Of a DNA stretch of 64,000 bases, positions 12,231-24,085 are shown one piece after another; position 1 is the first letter of the stretch; the number at the start of each line of letters is the position of its first letter. The notes below the pieces were generated by a model. The model did no database searches. It had not been told where the DNA came from and was given only the letters and a program-made list of their open reading frames with translations. Where the stretch lies: positions 160,105,602-160,169,601 of the forward strand of contig NC_091132.1 of the NCBI RefSeq assembly GCF_040183065.1, in the 5' to 3' direction. This DNA comes from Periplaneta americana. Taxonomy: Eukaryota; Arthropoda; Insecta; Blattodea; Blattidae. A program made the translations under genes and the position numbers.

Positions 12231-13442
12231 CAGAGTGTCCCATTTATCTTGTGCAATTATTATAACTTTTGTTTGGATAGGTATTGGAATTTTTGTTTTT
12301 GAAAGTTATGTTAGAACGAGGGGCTAGTCGACCTGGTTGGCGAGTTGGTATAGTGCTGGCCTTCTATGCCCAAGGTTGCGGGTTCGATCCCGGGCCAGGT
12401 CGATGGCATTTAAGTGTGCCATGTCAGGCTCATGTCAGTAGATTTACTGGCATGTAAAAGAACTCCGGCAGGACAAAATTCTGGCACATCCGGCGACGCT
12501 GATATAACCTCTGCAGTTGCGAGCGTCGTTATATAAAACATAACATAAACATTAACGAGGAGCTAACATGAGTGTAGAGATTTAGTGCATGTAACTACAT
12601 TATGGTACAAGATACACATGACGTCCTGATTTTTTCAAATAGCACTACATACTTTAATCTAGTTACATTGATTACACACATTAAGACGAGTTCAAAAATG
12701 TATCACGTCACCTTCCCAATCAATAACAACAACAAAATTCAAAATGAATGCCATCAGAATGTGTCATTTGTTGTGATGCCCATTCATCTTGTGCATTAAC
12801 TTACACAAACCGAAAGGCGACTGACGTGTGTTATGTGTTTGCTGTCTTAACATGTAAACAAACCACAACTGTCGACGCCATAATCCACGTACAGTGGCCT
12901 CCACGTTCTCCGGACCTATCGCCATTTGACTTCTTTCTGTGAGGACCTGTAAAGGACAGTGTGTACCAGAAGACTCTGACAACACCAGACGACATGCAGC
13001 AACACATTCGACTGACTTCTGTGTCCATTCGGCCAGCAACATGCCGGGCAGTCATACAGTCTTTCGGGGTACATCTTCGAATGTGCAGTAATGTGAATGG
13101 TCACCATTTGCAATATCTTCTGTGACTCTCAGAGCATAACATTATCACATTGGAAGTACGTTTTTGTTTCGTTTTGTTGTTATTTGTTTAGGAAGGTGAC
13201 ATTGTGATACATTTTTGAACTCATCTTAATGTGTGTAATCAATGTAACATGACTGAAGTATGTAGTGCTATTTGAAAAATTGATGACGTCACGTGTATCT
13301 TGTACCATAACGTAGTTACATGCACTAAATCTACACACTCATGTTAGCCCCTCGTTCTAAAATAACGCTCAAAAACAAAAATTCCAATACCTATCCAAAC
13401 AAAAAAGTTATAATAGGTGCACAAAATAAATGGGACACACTG
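12231..13442 (+). mobile_element. IS630/Tc1-type transposon with long TIRs, internally deleted
   Basis: TA flanks the element (12229-12230 and 13443-13444). Its ends, CAGAGTGTCCCATTTATCTT and the inverse of AAATGGGACACACTG, continue into long inverted arms that reach about 12740 and 13170 once the nested SINE is removed. At 12889-13125 the plus strand encodes a transposase C-terminus (WPPRSPDLSPFDFF, then KDSVYQ, then MQQHIR) containing the third catalytic Asp, with one in-frame TGA at 12940. The N-terminal and central transposase are missing. It lies just 5' of gene 1 exon 1. Confidence 0.85.
12327..12553 (+). mobile_element. SINE family A (tRNA-derived), nested
   Basis: A tRNA-like head with TGGCGAGTTGGTATAG (A box) and GGGTTCGATCCC (B box) is followed by the family body and a GAGCGTCGTTATATAAAA tail. 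AACGAGGGGCTA (12315-12326) and AACGAGGAGCTA (12554-12565) are the target duplication. The host transposon's uninterrupted opposite arm at 13335-13360 shows the empty site, so the insertion is directly confirmed. Confidence 0.95.
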
Positions 13443-13444
13443 TA

Positions 13445-14654
13445 TAATTTATGTACAATATTACATTATTTTCCATGAACGTGTGATTTGTCCCGACTAA
13501 TTTTATATTCACTGATTTACTTGCAACTTCTTTACTGTGTTAACTTTTTACGAAATTACCTGACTGACTAATTTGTAAGTTTGAAAGGCATGTTGGTCCG
13601 AAAGTTAACAAGTAAATGAAGATAAATATCAAAGGTCCTTCAATAACTGTCTATATTTTAAACCTAATGCATAATACAAAAGATTACATTAGGTTACACA
13701 CATAAAATACCTATGTGACTAACGCTCTCGCTATTAAGATAGCATCTTCAGGTCTGGTTTGCATATTATTAAGCTTTTGACATAAAATCATAGATGGAAA
13801 TGTAACATAATGAAATGTGATAAAGTACACGACGTGAGGAAAATATAAAATTAAAATAACAGTACAAAAAGGCAAAGTATCTTGAGCAACAAACAATGGT
13901 TGTAATAATTCAAACCTCTATAAGGTCTAGAAATGAAAATAGTAAAAGATATGCCTTGAGATAAAAGTCTACAAAACATATGTGCGCTTATAAAATATAA
14001 CAAAAACAGTTAAAAGAGTAAAAAATTAAAAATATTATTTGCATCACTATGCGCTGCCATTTCATACGTCGTGATGACTGATGCGTGTGACGTTTCTTTA
14101 TGCGTGTTTATGGAGACATGCTTGAGAGTATCTGAAAACTACTCAAGGTCACTATTACTAGAAATACGTAATTTATGTAATTTAATCAACCAGTAGCGCA
14201 GAATTAAAAGTATTCATACAACAATGTGTTTACTATGAGCTATGACTAAGGCCAAACACTGTGGTCTCCATTTGAACAACAACAACAAATTCCACAATTT
14301 GGGACATCTGGCCGAAATCTACGGCTGACCACTAGGATCCAGAATACAAAGCAGAGGTTAAATGAAAAATACAATATGATTGTGGAGAGAACACGGAACA
14401 ATAATAAATTTAAAAATAAACCACAATTTGATTTCGGAGAAACATGAGATGAAAATACATTGAAGAGTAATGAAATGAAGTGAAAAAAAATTACATGGTG
14501 TTATACAAGTGATTGTGTAAAATGGATAATGAATCTCTCAATACCATTAGACAAATTTTGTTAATGTCCTCATTAGAAAATTTAAGAGAAAGGAGAATGG
14601 TTTTGGTTAACTTAAATGAAGTTCCCCTAGCGCCAAAAAGAAGTCCTTTCACTT
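13445..14654. other. No gene recognised
   Basis: AT-rich intergenic sequence. A segment near 13735-13770 (TAGCATCTTCAGGTC) resembles Penelope-like terminal motifs, but there is too little to call an element. ORFs on both strands at 14.5-14.8 kb overlap each other around a palindrome and match nothing I know. Confidence 0.4.
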
Positions 14655-14690
14655 CCCATGTATCTCTCACTGAAGTGAGGAATACATGGG
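14655..14690. repeat. 36-bp palindrome
   Basis: Arms CCCATGTATCTCTCAC and GTGAGGAATACATGGG pair around TGAA with one mismatched dinucleotide. Function unknown. Confidence 0.8.
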
Positions 14691-16354
14691 TTGTAAATAG
14701 TCTTCTTTTCATCGCTTACGTTATTGGCTTATTGTTCATCCTTCTCAAAACGGACAGTGGGGTCAAGAATGAGGCTTCTTTGATTCCGGCGATCGATGGC
14801 TATAATATCTGCTCTTCTCATTGACCCATTCTCAGCCAACCAGTGCACTTCTTCGTAAACCTCCCACCTCGTAGACATATCGTTAAAAGTGAATTTTGAG
14901 ACTATGATGGCAATTGCACTTAAACAGCCTCTGTTACGACAATTTTATCGTAAATGATTACCAGTTCACAAGTCAAATGCGTATTATAACACGTTCTTTT
15001 TTTTATACTTCAGTATCCAATATATCTCAATTCTTCTGCGTCTATTTATCTCGTTGATGTACGCAAGTCAATGTACCTGGGGATATGTATTTAGGTTTAA
15101 CAGTGTCCTGAGGAAAAAACATAATCTTACAAATTTTAGTTCCAATTGAGGTAATGGGTATGTTGAAATATACTGGTAAGACACAGTAACTTTACTCAGA
15201 GTATAATAGCTGCTGTGAGGACATTATTGATGGCAAAATTAAATTGATTCTACAATATAAAAAGTCAGGTTATTACATCTTTGGGATAACGTGAATATCT
15301 ACCGAGAAACAAAAATCCATCAATAATTGCATCAATAATTATAGCTAGAGGTGACTTACAGGATTTCAGGATAAATGAACGAAGTACAATAGTATGGATA
15401 CTTCTATTTCCTTATAATGAAAATTCAGCAATTTTTAATATATCTTCCGACGTTCATTTCACCTCACTAATTAAGAGTTCAGAATTCAGTGATACAAAAT
15501 ATACATGGTCTTCACTTATTTAAAAATGACACTTTTTAGGATAACATATTCGAAAAGGTATTGTATTTTAATGAGTATTAATTGCTCTTGTCTATTTCTT
15601 CTTATGATTGAATATTATAATTCGCCTCAAGCTTAAAAATTTAACGCATCATTTATTTCGAGTGGTGTTTCATTACATTAAAATCTATCTGCACTAAAAC
15701 GTCACATCATACAATATTCCTTTATACCCAGAACAAATTTGTAGACATAAAGAGAATAAGGGGAAAGCTGGAGGATTTATGAATTCAAAATTTAAAATTG
15801 AGATATCTCAACTATCACACAAAATATTCAATGGCGAAGAGCCAACAAGTTCCTGGCAAAAAGGACGAATAACTTCTAAAATAAAATATAAGGTTCGGTG
15901 GAGCCCTCAAGATGTTAATCACAAAATGAAGGCTATTACATTTAATGTTTCTGTAAGAGACAGCTTTCTCACACTATTACAGTTTTCAAATCAATAAAAG
16001 TTACATAACCTATGTTTTTACTCCCCCGAAATGAAGGATACTATCAAACAAAAAAAGTGCAAAGTACTGTCAAGTGACGTAAAGAAATTGCCATGATTAA
16101 ACATTTTCAAAAAACAATAGTGTCCTTTCTTGTGTCAACTCCTTTGTTTTAATCTTACTTGATACATTTTCTGTAACATCTAACTTCAATTTCCTTACAA
16201 AAACATCAACAGTAGAAGTACCCATATTTTCATGAGACATTTATAGCAGGCTTATCTTTAACTTGTTTCATGTTGTATCATAAAACAAGCCACTTGTTAA
16301 ATTTAGGATAGGCTGTCATATCCGCAATCATTGTAATAAATTGCATGTACTTAC
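14691..16354. other. No gene recognised
   Basis: AT-rich sequence lacking recognisable coding, RNA or repeat features. The 72-codon plus ORF at 15779-15997 has no familiar motif and unremarkable composition; I do not call it a gene. Confidence 0.4.
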
Positions 16355-16569
16355 AACATACTGTGTAATGTTTTGCTCGAGATCAGCTGATCTGACAGAA
16401 CTGTTATTTTGGTGCCATGTTCATCCGGTAGAATAGTATTGAACGCTTCACTATTTACTTTAATGGTCGAAGGTTTCAATACATAACCATATAGTACAAA
16501 AACCTTAACAATAGCATTTACTTCAACTTTATGGATATCACCTACAGAATTCAGAACCCCAGCCAAATT
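16355..16569 (-). CDS. Candidate exon of unknown protein
   Basis: A 215-bp open stretch lies between an acceptor-like GCTGCTTTTAG and a strong donor GTAAGT on the minus strand. It would encode about 71 residues (beginning NLAGVLNSVGDIHKVEVN). I do not recognise the protein. Its entry phase (0) is compatible with the exit phase of the THAP exon at 20058-19761, so the two could belong to one gene, but open length plus splice sites is weak evidence. Confidence 0.25.
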
Positions 16570-17499
16570 CTAAAAGCAGCATTCGGGTCTGGTGTCGTTC
16601 TCCTGAACTGAAACATGAGGTAGGTAATGTTTAGTTGTGTTTTTTATATTTTTCTGGGGTTTACCTGCATGATCTGGTGAGGTTTAATTAAATTATTCGC
16701 GATTAATATTAGTATCATAATAAAATTATAATCACCATACAAATCCACTCATTTCATATTAACATGGTGACATCTGCGCCATCTGTTATCACTCCTCACA
16801 ATTTAGTCTGTATTATGAATATTCATCAAATGCACCTTGTACTTTAATATAATTCGATAAGAACAAAAAATAAAAAATGGTTCTAGAAAGAATGAATTTA
16901 GAACATCGCGAAAGTAATTATGTCGTTACTGCATTATTTTTTTTTTTTTTGTGCAAGGGATATCTTTTTTATTTATTTATTTACCCTTGCACCAACAATA
17001 AAATATATTTTCTCAATTATTTTTAAGTAGCATAGGCTTTGTAAATAAGTACTTATGCTTTATTCTGAACAATAAGCCTCTTTGCACCAAAACTCATTGT
17101 AAATTTTGTGTGCAATAGTTATTTTTATGGAAATATTATTTGAATAACATTTCATCGTAACAATGTTCATTATAATAAAGTGCAAATCATTTCAAATGGT
17201 ATCAATATTGACTCAGTATTTGTATATCGACATCTACTACGAATACAAATCCATTATTTTTTTATATCATTTTATGAAATCGTACGCAAATATTCCTCAC
17301 CTAACTGCAATATGCAATACGCAAGGCAGACAAAAATGCCTAATATAGTCTGCTTCGGTTCTAGCATAGGCAACGGTTCTGAAGAACGACATCGGGCCTG
17401 CAGCATTGTGTCGCGTTTTGATTTCAAAATTCAAAATGCTTCTTAAAACTACCTTAATACGTATATTCCAAAGTACTAAAAATGATAAAGGCCTAATCT

Positions 17500-17645
17500 T
17501 TAATCATAATTCACTATAGCAGTTTTGAAAAATGTTATGGGTCTACAATTAGCACTAGTAGATTTATCTCCCTTTTTGTATAGGCCTATCTGTTTTACTA
17601 TTGAGTATCGTACTTCAGTCTTTCTAGGAAAGTACCAAATTGTAT
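17500..17645 (-). mobile_element. LINE reverse-transcriptase scrap
   Basis: The minus-strand reading contains YKKGDKSTSANCRPITFF, resembling the first conserved RT block of Jockey/CR1-type LINEs (YKKGDKS..NYRPISLL). Stops follow within about 20 codons. Only this block survives. Confidence 0.55.
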
Positions 17646-18060
17646 TAGTATTTCCTCTTAACTATCTGCAAACTTTCTAAATCATTTTTCAAGTGCCTCA
17701 GCTCCCAGTAGTGTAATGTAATAATACATCAACGTTCCAAGGTAGCATGATTTGTAAAATTCTGATGCAATCAAGGAAAAACACGTACAGTACGAGGATA
17801 GACAGGCAAGAGTGAAAGTAAAATTATAAGGGCGTCCAATGATAAGTACACCAAAGGCAAAAACCAATATTTACACACACATACTTACTTCTATGAAGTA
17901 TCCTATTACAGTAAAAGTGAAACACTAACTAGCGATAACTTCAATTCCCAGTTCAGAAATAGAATACGGAATTCCAGATGATGGACAGCATCCACTACGA
18001 TCAAGGGAGCCGTGAGTAACAGTACGAAACCCAAACAGACAAAAAAAAAAGATTACATAC

Positions 18061-19193
18061 TAGAGATGGGTAAAAAGAAAAAGCTGGAACAGTTTTTTTG
18101 AAACTGTTTCACAATTGGATACGAAATAGTTTCGTGATATAACCTGTTCCAAAGGATGTTACATTGCTCCAGTGATCACTTCAAAGTTCCACATGGTTCC
18201 AAGAGATGAACAGTTCAATTTCTGCAAAGGCCATGTGTAGCGCTTATCATTGACCTCCAGTCGAAAGTAGATATACTCGTATACCTTATTTTATTTCAAA
18301 GAGTGCAGTTCGGTGGCTCCTTTGAACACCCACTTACAGATTTATGACTTCCTACACAAACAATTCTGACAATTCCATCCTGTCCCCTCGTCCCAACATT
18401 GCACAGTTGCCACAATCCTGGTGACCTTCGAAATTATGCAGTGAAACTGACTAGATTCTTGAAATTCGGAAAAGATGCGGCAACTCTGCCTCCACGTGGA
18501 TTTAACGGGCACCTGTCAATTCTTCTGAACGAGGGTTGTGATTGGTTACTAACAGGAGAAGACAATATTTCCGTCACAGTAAGGAAAACATTTATTTATG
18601 ACAATCAATTAGTAGGGGGCAGTAGAAGGTCTGTCGGCAAAGTCCTTTCTATGAAACTGCACTCCATGAAAAAAAAATAAAGTATAATATTATCCATGTT
18701 CCACACAGCCTTCGTGCAACAGTAGCCTATGTAGGATCGCGCAATTTAATTGTAGGAATCAAAATCCCTAATAAATCTGACATAGCTGTCCATTGAAGGA
18801 GAATATGTTCATGGTGGCCTAATATATTGTTAATTATTAATATACCGCGAAAAATGTCATCGTTATTAAATTCTCCTAGGGTTATATGCATTATTTTTAC
18901 TGAAATCGATTCATTTTGAATTGTAGTTATTTATTGTACCCTTAACAGTCACCTACGAAAAATGATTTTCGTTGTCATAATACACTGAACAGCTGATTTA
19001 AATACGACTGAAGGGCTTTGAAACATGTTCCCGAAGCAGATGAGAGGTTGAAACAGTTGGAACAATTCGCACTGATGTTGTAAGCATATTCCTATGAAAC
19101 TGTTTCTTTGAAACTGTTATTTTGGAACAGCTTCTTTCATGAACAGTTACAGTCGAAACTGTTTCTTAAAAAGAACAGTTTATCCCATCTCTA
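18061..19193. mobile_element. hAT-like non-autonomous element, copy 1
   Basis: Ends TAGAGATGGGTAAA and TTTATCCCATCTCTA are inverted repeats. Flanks TTACATAC and TTAAATAC form an imperfect 8-bp duplication (7/8), typical of hAT. Many short inverted GAAACTGTT/AACAGTTTC motifs fill the subterminal regions. A shorter relative lies at 51025-51594 and lacks roughly 18.23-18.72 kb. The 93-codon ORF at 18399-18680 has no familiar domain. Confidence 0.75.
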
Positions 19194-19244
19194 TTAAATA
19201 CTATTACAATATAAGTAACTTTATCAAGAGATCGGGGATATATT

Positions 19245-19477
19245 TTTATTTTTTTAGTTGGTTATTTAATGACGCTCTATCAACTACATTTAGCACAGAT
19301 GGAGCGAGATGGCAGTTGGCGAGATGAGGTCAGGCTGAGAATTCGCCATAGTTTAACTGACATTCGCCTTACGGTTGGAGAAAACCTTGGAAAGAATTAA
19401 ACCAGGTAATTTGTCCAAGCGGGAATCGAATCAGCAGGCAAGTGACTTTGCCTGCCGACTGAGATACGCTGGTGGCT
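19245..19477 (-). mobile_element. SINE family C
   Basis: Minus-strand SINE of the same family as 10.1 and 37.9 kb: ACCAGCGTATCTCAGTCGG head, GATTCGATTCCCG B box and GATAGAGCGTCATTAAATAA tail. The target duplication is not clear. Confidence 0.8.
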
Positions 19478-19760
19478 CTGCGATTTATTGAAAAGCATTT
19501 GATTGGTACCGTATATTATGTCAGTAGAAGACGGTCTTTTTTTTTTTATTTTCGTCTTCATTATATATTATATTTATTTAGTGCGTGAGTATTACAGCTG
19601 CCATCAAATAACTCTGAATCTGAAGTTGTCTCTTGACCGGGTCTTTTCTGAAAATGTCATAGAGTCTGGAAAGATACCTATTTCAAATATAGCATCAAGT
19701 AATCATTTAAAAAAATAGGCACATTCACTCTCATTCAATATTTAGAATAGACCTACTTAC

Positions 19761-20058
19761 TTCTTCTGATCCATTATCCAAAACTTCAGAACTAGTGGTG
19801 CAGGTCGCCATTCCTTTGACTTCAGAACGAACCAATTTTCTTCTGTAAGTGTGGTTCCTCTGCAAATGTGGAGGAAAACTGAATACACATGGAATGGCAT
19901 CATTCCTCAATTTCTTCAATTGACATCCTGGTCTCTTTTCATAATCACTTTCTAAGAAGTGGTCACTGCATATCCTGCTAGTTGGAGATGGTTTCCAGTT
20001 TTCCCTTCGTATGGCTGCGATCCACCGATTTAGTATCTCTGGCCGAGAAAAAGGGAAC
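19761..20058 (-). CDS. THAP-domain exon (partial gene)
   Basis: The exon encodes the C-terminal three-quarters of a THAP zinc-binding domain: FPFSRPEILNRW, the tryptophan in ENWKP, the second half of the C2CH set in ICSDHF, and AIPCVF. It is bounded by acceptor CATTCCCTTTTGCAG and donor GTAAGT; 298 bp, entering after one codon base and leaving in phase 0. The first Cys pair (normally in MxxxCxxxGC) must lie in an upstream exon that I could not find above 20058. THAP domains bind DNA and occur both in host regulators and in P-like transposases, so host or transposon origin is open. A serine- and glutamate-rich tail follows the domain. Confidence 0.65.
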
Positions 20059-20430
20059 CTGCAAAAGGGAATGTAATAACGTTCTTTCACAAACTGACTA
20101 GATGTATTGTAACTATATTTTAGAATGGGTAAATTTTACATTAACTTATTTAGAAGGAGGCAGTTACCGGTAGATTAGTTAGAACAGGCTGGTTATAATA
20201 TTTTTGAACTTTATTTGCAATTATTTGCAATTAATTATTTTAAAAATTAATAAATTTATGCTAACCTAACCTATTAAGCAGATAAGTACAAGTGACGGAT
20301 CCATCATTGAAGTTGAAACCTGAGGAACGGGTTCTTTAAACGTGTTTCTGCATGCTGATATATTCAGTCACCTCCGGATATACTGAACCTCTGCGGACTT
20401 GCATATTTCGTTTACTATATCCGAGGTTCA

Positions 20431-20670
20431 CTAAATCCGAAGTGTCTCTCCCCTAAACTTAAATGACAGGAATGAATGAAATTGTGAACAAGAAAATAAA
20501 ATTTCATTTTTGTAAAGTGGATTACACTGTATACTACTCACAGTTGATTTACTTAAACTATGTTGTCGACCCATATCCGCTTGCGAAAGACCATGTTCAA
20601 TGTCACTTATAATATTCGCCTTATCTTCCAAAGAAAACACTTTACTTTTCGACTTTATTATACAGTACAT
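20431..20670 (-). pseudogene. pogo/Tigger-type HTH fragment
   Basis: The minus reading KSKVFSLEDKANIISDIEHG, then LSQADMGRQHSLSKSTVS, is the N-terminal psq/CENP-B-type HTH of pogo-like transposases. The frame is lost directly after it. Nearby sequence (TATATCCGAGGTTCACTAAA at about 20415) resembles pogo-type termini. No DDE core adjoins it. Confidence 0.65.
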
Positions 20671-21736
20671 TCACTGTTCAAACACTAGAAACAGACTGAT
20701 CAGGTAGAAACGACAAACGTTGTTATAGTGTGACTGCATACTCAGCTTTGGAATTTCCCGGGTCACTTAATGGAAACTGGGAGCTTGATGGAGTTTGAAA
20801 ACCATCGGAATCTTACCTTCGTTTATGCTCTGGACGTAAGTCCGTCGCCTTTTAATAAAAGGCTATTTCATTTTCTCTTGTTTGAATGCTATACGTCATA
20901 ATGGAAATGTTTCTGAGAACAAAAGGCAACCCTTTGATGGTGGAGGATTAGAAATAACAGTAGAGTAGTGTGTCTGAGAACACAATGGCAACCCTTCGAC
21001 GGTGGAATGAGGCAAGGTCGTCACGCGTTGTCTGGATTGACAGCACAGCTCATTGCCTAGAAATCACTAAGCTTACATTTCTCCTTTGACTAAAGAAGTA
21101 AAAAACTTATAATGTTGTTCTCAACACATTCTTTCAATTTCATACAAGAAGGTCTGACTTCAAATAAGAATTTGCCAATTTTGCAATTTTTAAGGTTCAT
21201 TATAACAGAAGTGAGGATTCACTGTAAGTGGAAATATTAATGTACCTTTTAATGTATGCGGGTCAGGACCAACGATTTAGGTTCACTATAGCCGAATATT
21301 CACTGTAACTGAATTCACTATATCAAGAGTTAACAGTATTATTCTTTGTCTCCAGGATATACAAATACATACACATTCGCATGTTTCAGCCTTCTAATGA
21401 AGGGTCAGTTAATATGAAGGTATGCTTTAGAATATCCAATAAGAAAATTTGACATGATAAAGCATAAATGCTACACAATAGCACCAATAAACATTTACCT
21501 GTATCAAAATAATAGGTTGTGTATGTTTTGCTATGCAATTAAATAAGGTGAACACAGTTCTCTGATTCGAAGCTGGGACCAAATGTATAACTACCGCCAA
21601 GAACCCCCTCTTTCGGTAATTTTGCAGATCAGGTAAAAATATTATTGTCCACGCGGTCGTAACTGCTTCTTACTTCCTCAACGCTACTACACTTACAGGG
21701 ACATCAGTTTATCTGCCATGAAAACGCGAATAATTT

Positions 21737-23095
21737 TATTGTTATTTTTATTTATTTATTTAACCTGGTAGAGAAAGGCCATCAGAGCTTCTCTTCCCCT
21801 CTACCAGGGGATTACAACTACAATATTAAGAATACAATTACAATTATAATTACAATTAATATTAAATTTACAGATACAATAAAAATTAAAGTACTAAAAG
21901 ATTAACTGATTAATAAAAGCTAGACACTTTATTGTAAAAGTTAAGAAGAGAGAAACATTTCTTTTATCGATTAAGTACAAATTAAACCTACTCTACGCAG
22001 TAAGAAAATGCTTAATAAGCTTGCTTTTGAATGCTACTAAATTCCGACAGTCTCTGTTGTCACTGGGTAGGGTATTCCACAGGCGCAAGAGCGAGATTGT
22101 GTATGATGATGAATACGATGCTGTCTTATGTGTTGGTATGGTTAGTATGCGGCTATTTTGCGTGCGTGTGAAGAGATTATGATATGATAACAGGTAACTG
22201 AAATGGGAGACAAGGTAGGTGGGTGTAGAAGTGTGAAGGACTTGGAAAAGGAGAACAAGAGAATGAAAATTTCTACGTTCGTTAAGCCGTAGCCAGTTTA
22301 GAGTTTGGAAGGATGGGGTAATGTGGTCAGCGCGACGGACATCGCAGACGAAGCGAACACAAGAATTATGAACACGTTGTAATTTTTGCGACTGGTTGAC
22401 ATTGAGGTCAGTCAGTAGAAAATCACAATAATCTAAGTGGGGCATTACTAGTGTTTCCACTAGTATTTTCTTGAGTTATAGCAGAAGGAATTTTCGAATG
22501 CTGTTTAAGGAATGTAGTATGGAAAGTATTTTTTTGGTAATATGGTTTACTTGGTTATTCCAGTTTAAATACGTATCAAAGTAAACTCCAGGGGCCGTAT
22601 TCATAGACATTTTTAGCGCGGGCTTCCGGTGGATGATCAGCGTTTTTCGTATTCATAAACCAGTGTTAGCGATAGGATATGATTTGAATTCCGTACTAGT
22701 AACCAGTGGATAGCTGGGGCTAGTTTAGTACGCTCGTAGCGCGTGCTGCGAAATGTCTATGAATAGCACCCTAAGATTTTTAACACAGGAAGCAAAAGGG
22801 ATTATTGTGTCGTTTAACTTGACTGGAAGAGCAGGAGTAATATTGCATAATAGACGTTGATGTCCCACTAGGATTGCTTGTGATTTTCTTGCATTGAGAG
22901 TCAAACCAAACTTTCTGACCCATGCAGATATAGATTCAAGGTCCTCGTTAAGATTTTGTATTGCGTCATTGAGTGAGTCACGGGTTGTATGGATATAGAT
23001 TTGTAAATCGTAGCATAGAGGTGATGCTTACAGTGCTGTAGAGCCCAGGGGATGTCATTTACGTAAATAATAATCTCATGATTGTGAAACGGATC
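21737..23095 (-). mobile_element. 5'-truncated CR1-like LINE
   Basis: From right to left: a degraded RT catalytic region (about 23095-22900), linker sequence resembling SQAILVGHQRL, and a long C-terminal RT ORF at 22460-21993 (MPHLDYCD, LQRVHNSCVRFVC, LNWLRLNERRNFHSL, RLWNTLPS). A 3' UTR with TCTACCAGGTTAAATAAATA ends the element. A MITE (22590-22772) splits it. The same 3' end recurs near 47.17 kb. Confidence 0.85.
22590..22772. mobile_element. MITE inserted in the LINE
   Basis: About 183 bp with inverted ends: AGGGGCCGTATTCATAGACA on the left, and the right end reverse-complements to AGGGTGCTATTCATAGACAT. It interrupts the RT between conserved VKIL and GVYFD. No coding capacity. Confidence 0.75.
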
Positions 23096-23433
23096 CAACA
23101 ATGTCTTATTATATTCTTAAATGCAATATCTAACATGCTATGAATTTTACTAGTGACTCATTTTTGTAATTGGGTTTAGTTGAAGAAATACGCGAAACAC
23201 TGTTATGTGATGACACAATTGCTCTTTTCCGCTCACGGACCTATACTCTCTCGTATTCACTAGAGTTGAAAGTTAAGCAGTTTCATTTACAATCTCAAAT
23301 CATTGATCATTTCATTTGACTGGAACCTCCAAAAGTCCTGGTCGAACATGACGGACACAAAGGGACACAAGTCTGAAAACTGGAACTGTATCTGCCAAAT
23401 TGGGATGTCTAGTCATCTTAACCCAGTTCGTAA

Positions 23434-24085
23434 TGAGTGCACCTCTGCACATAGTGTGTTGGACATTATGCTACTGTCACACATCTGTCACGCAGTACAT
23501 GAGTGTTGGCCACTAAATGGAAACTAAGAGGTGAAACTTAAACTGAGGGAATTGCATCCGGCATCGGAATTGGAATCCGGTCAGCACATACAGCTGAAAA
23601 CCGGGTTCGAGTCCTGGTGCCGGAGAGAATTTTTCTCCACTTCACCCATCCTTCATTATATAATAATGCAGAATTCCTGCACGAAATATATGTATTTCGG
23701 TACATCACAATAATATGATATGCGTAAATAATAACTTTGTGATTTAAGACGGCACTCATTTCATCAGATCCCGGCCACTTAGTCACGCGTATTGAGTGCA
23801 CCTCTCCACATAGTGTGTTCGACATTGTGCCACTGTCACACATCTGTGACGCAGTGCATGAAGGTTGGCTACTAAGGGGAAACTAAAAGGTGGAACTTAA
23901 ACTGTGACGATTCAGTCCGGCATCGAAACTGGAATCTGATGTGGCTAAAGCGTCAGCACGTAGAGCTGAAAACCTGGGTTCGAGTCCCGGTGCCGGAGAG
24001 AATTGTTCTCCGCTCCACCCATCCTTCATCATATGGTAGTGCACGGAAATATCATATGCACTTCCGTACATCATAATAATATTAA
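23434..24085. repeat. Tandem duplication (360-bp period) containing a tRNA-like SINE
   Basis: GAGTGCACCTCT begins both at 23434 and 23794 and about 300 bp of similarity follows in each. Both units contain GCCGGAGAGAATT after a B-box-like GGGTTCGAGTCC, and end with a CACCCATCCTTCAT tail. The second unit keeps more of the head (TGGCTAAAGCGTCAGCACG). This is a separate SINE-like family, here called E, amplified locally in tandem. Confidence 0.7.

Noticed and set aside
14491-14824. Overlapping ORFs on both strands resembling each other
   Set aside because: The similarity comes from the palindrome at 14655-14690; neither has a recognisable domain.
18399-18680. 93-codon ORF inside the hAT-like element, considered as transposase or BED finger
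   Set aside because: It lacks the Cys/His spacing of a BED finger and any hAT dimerisation motif.
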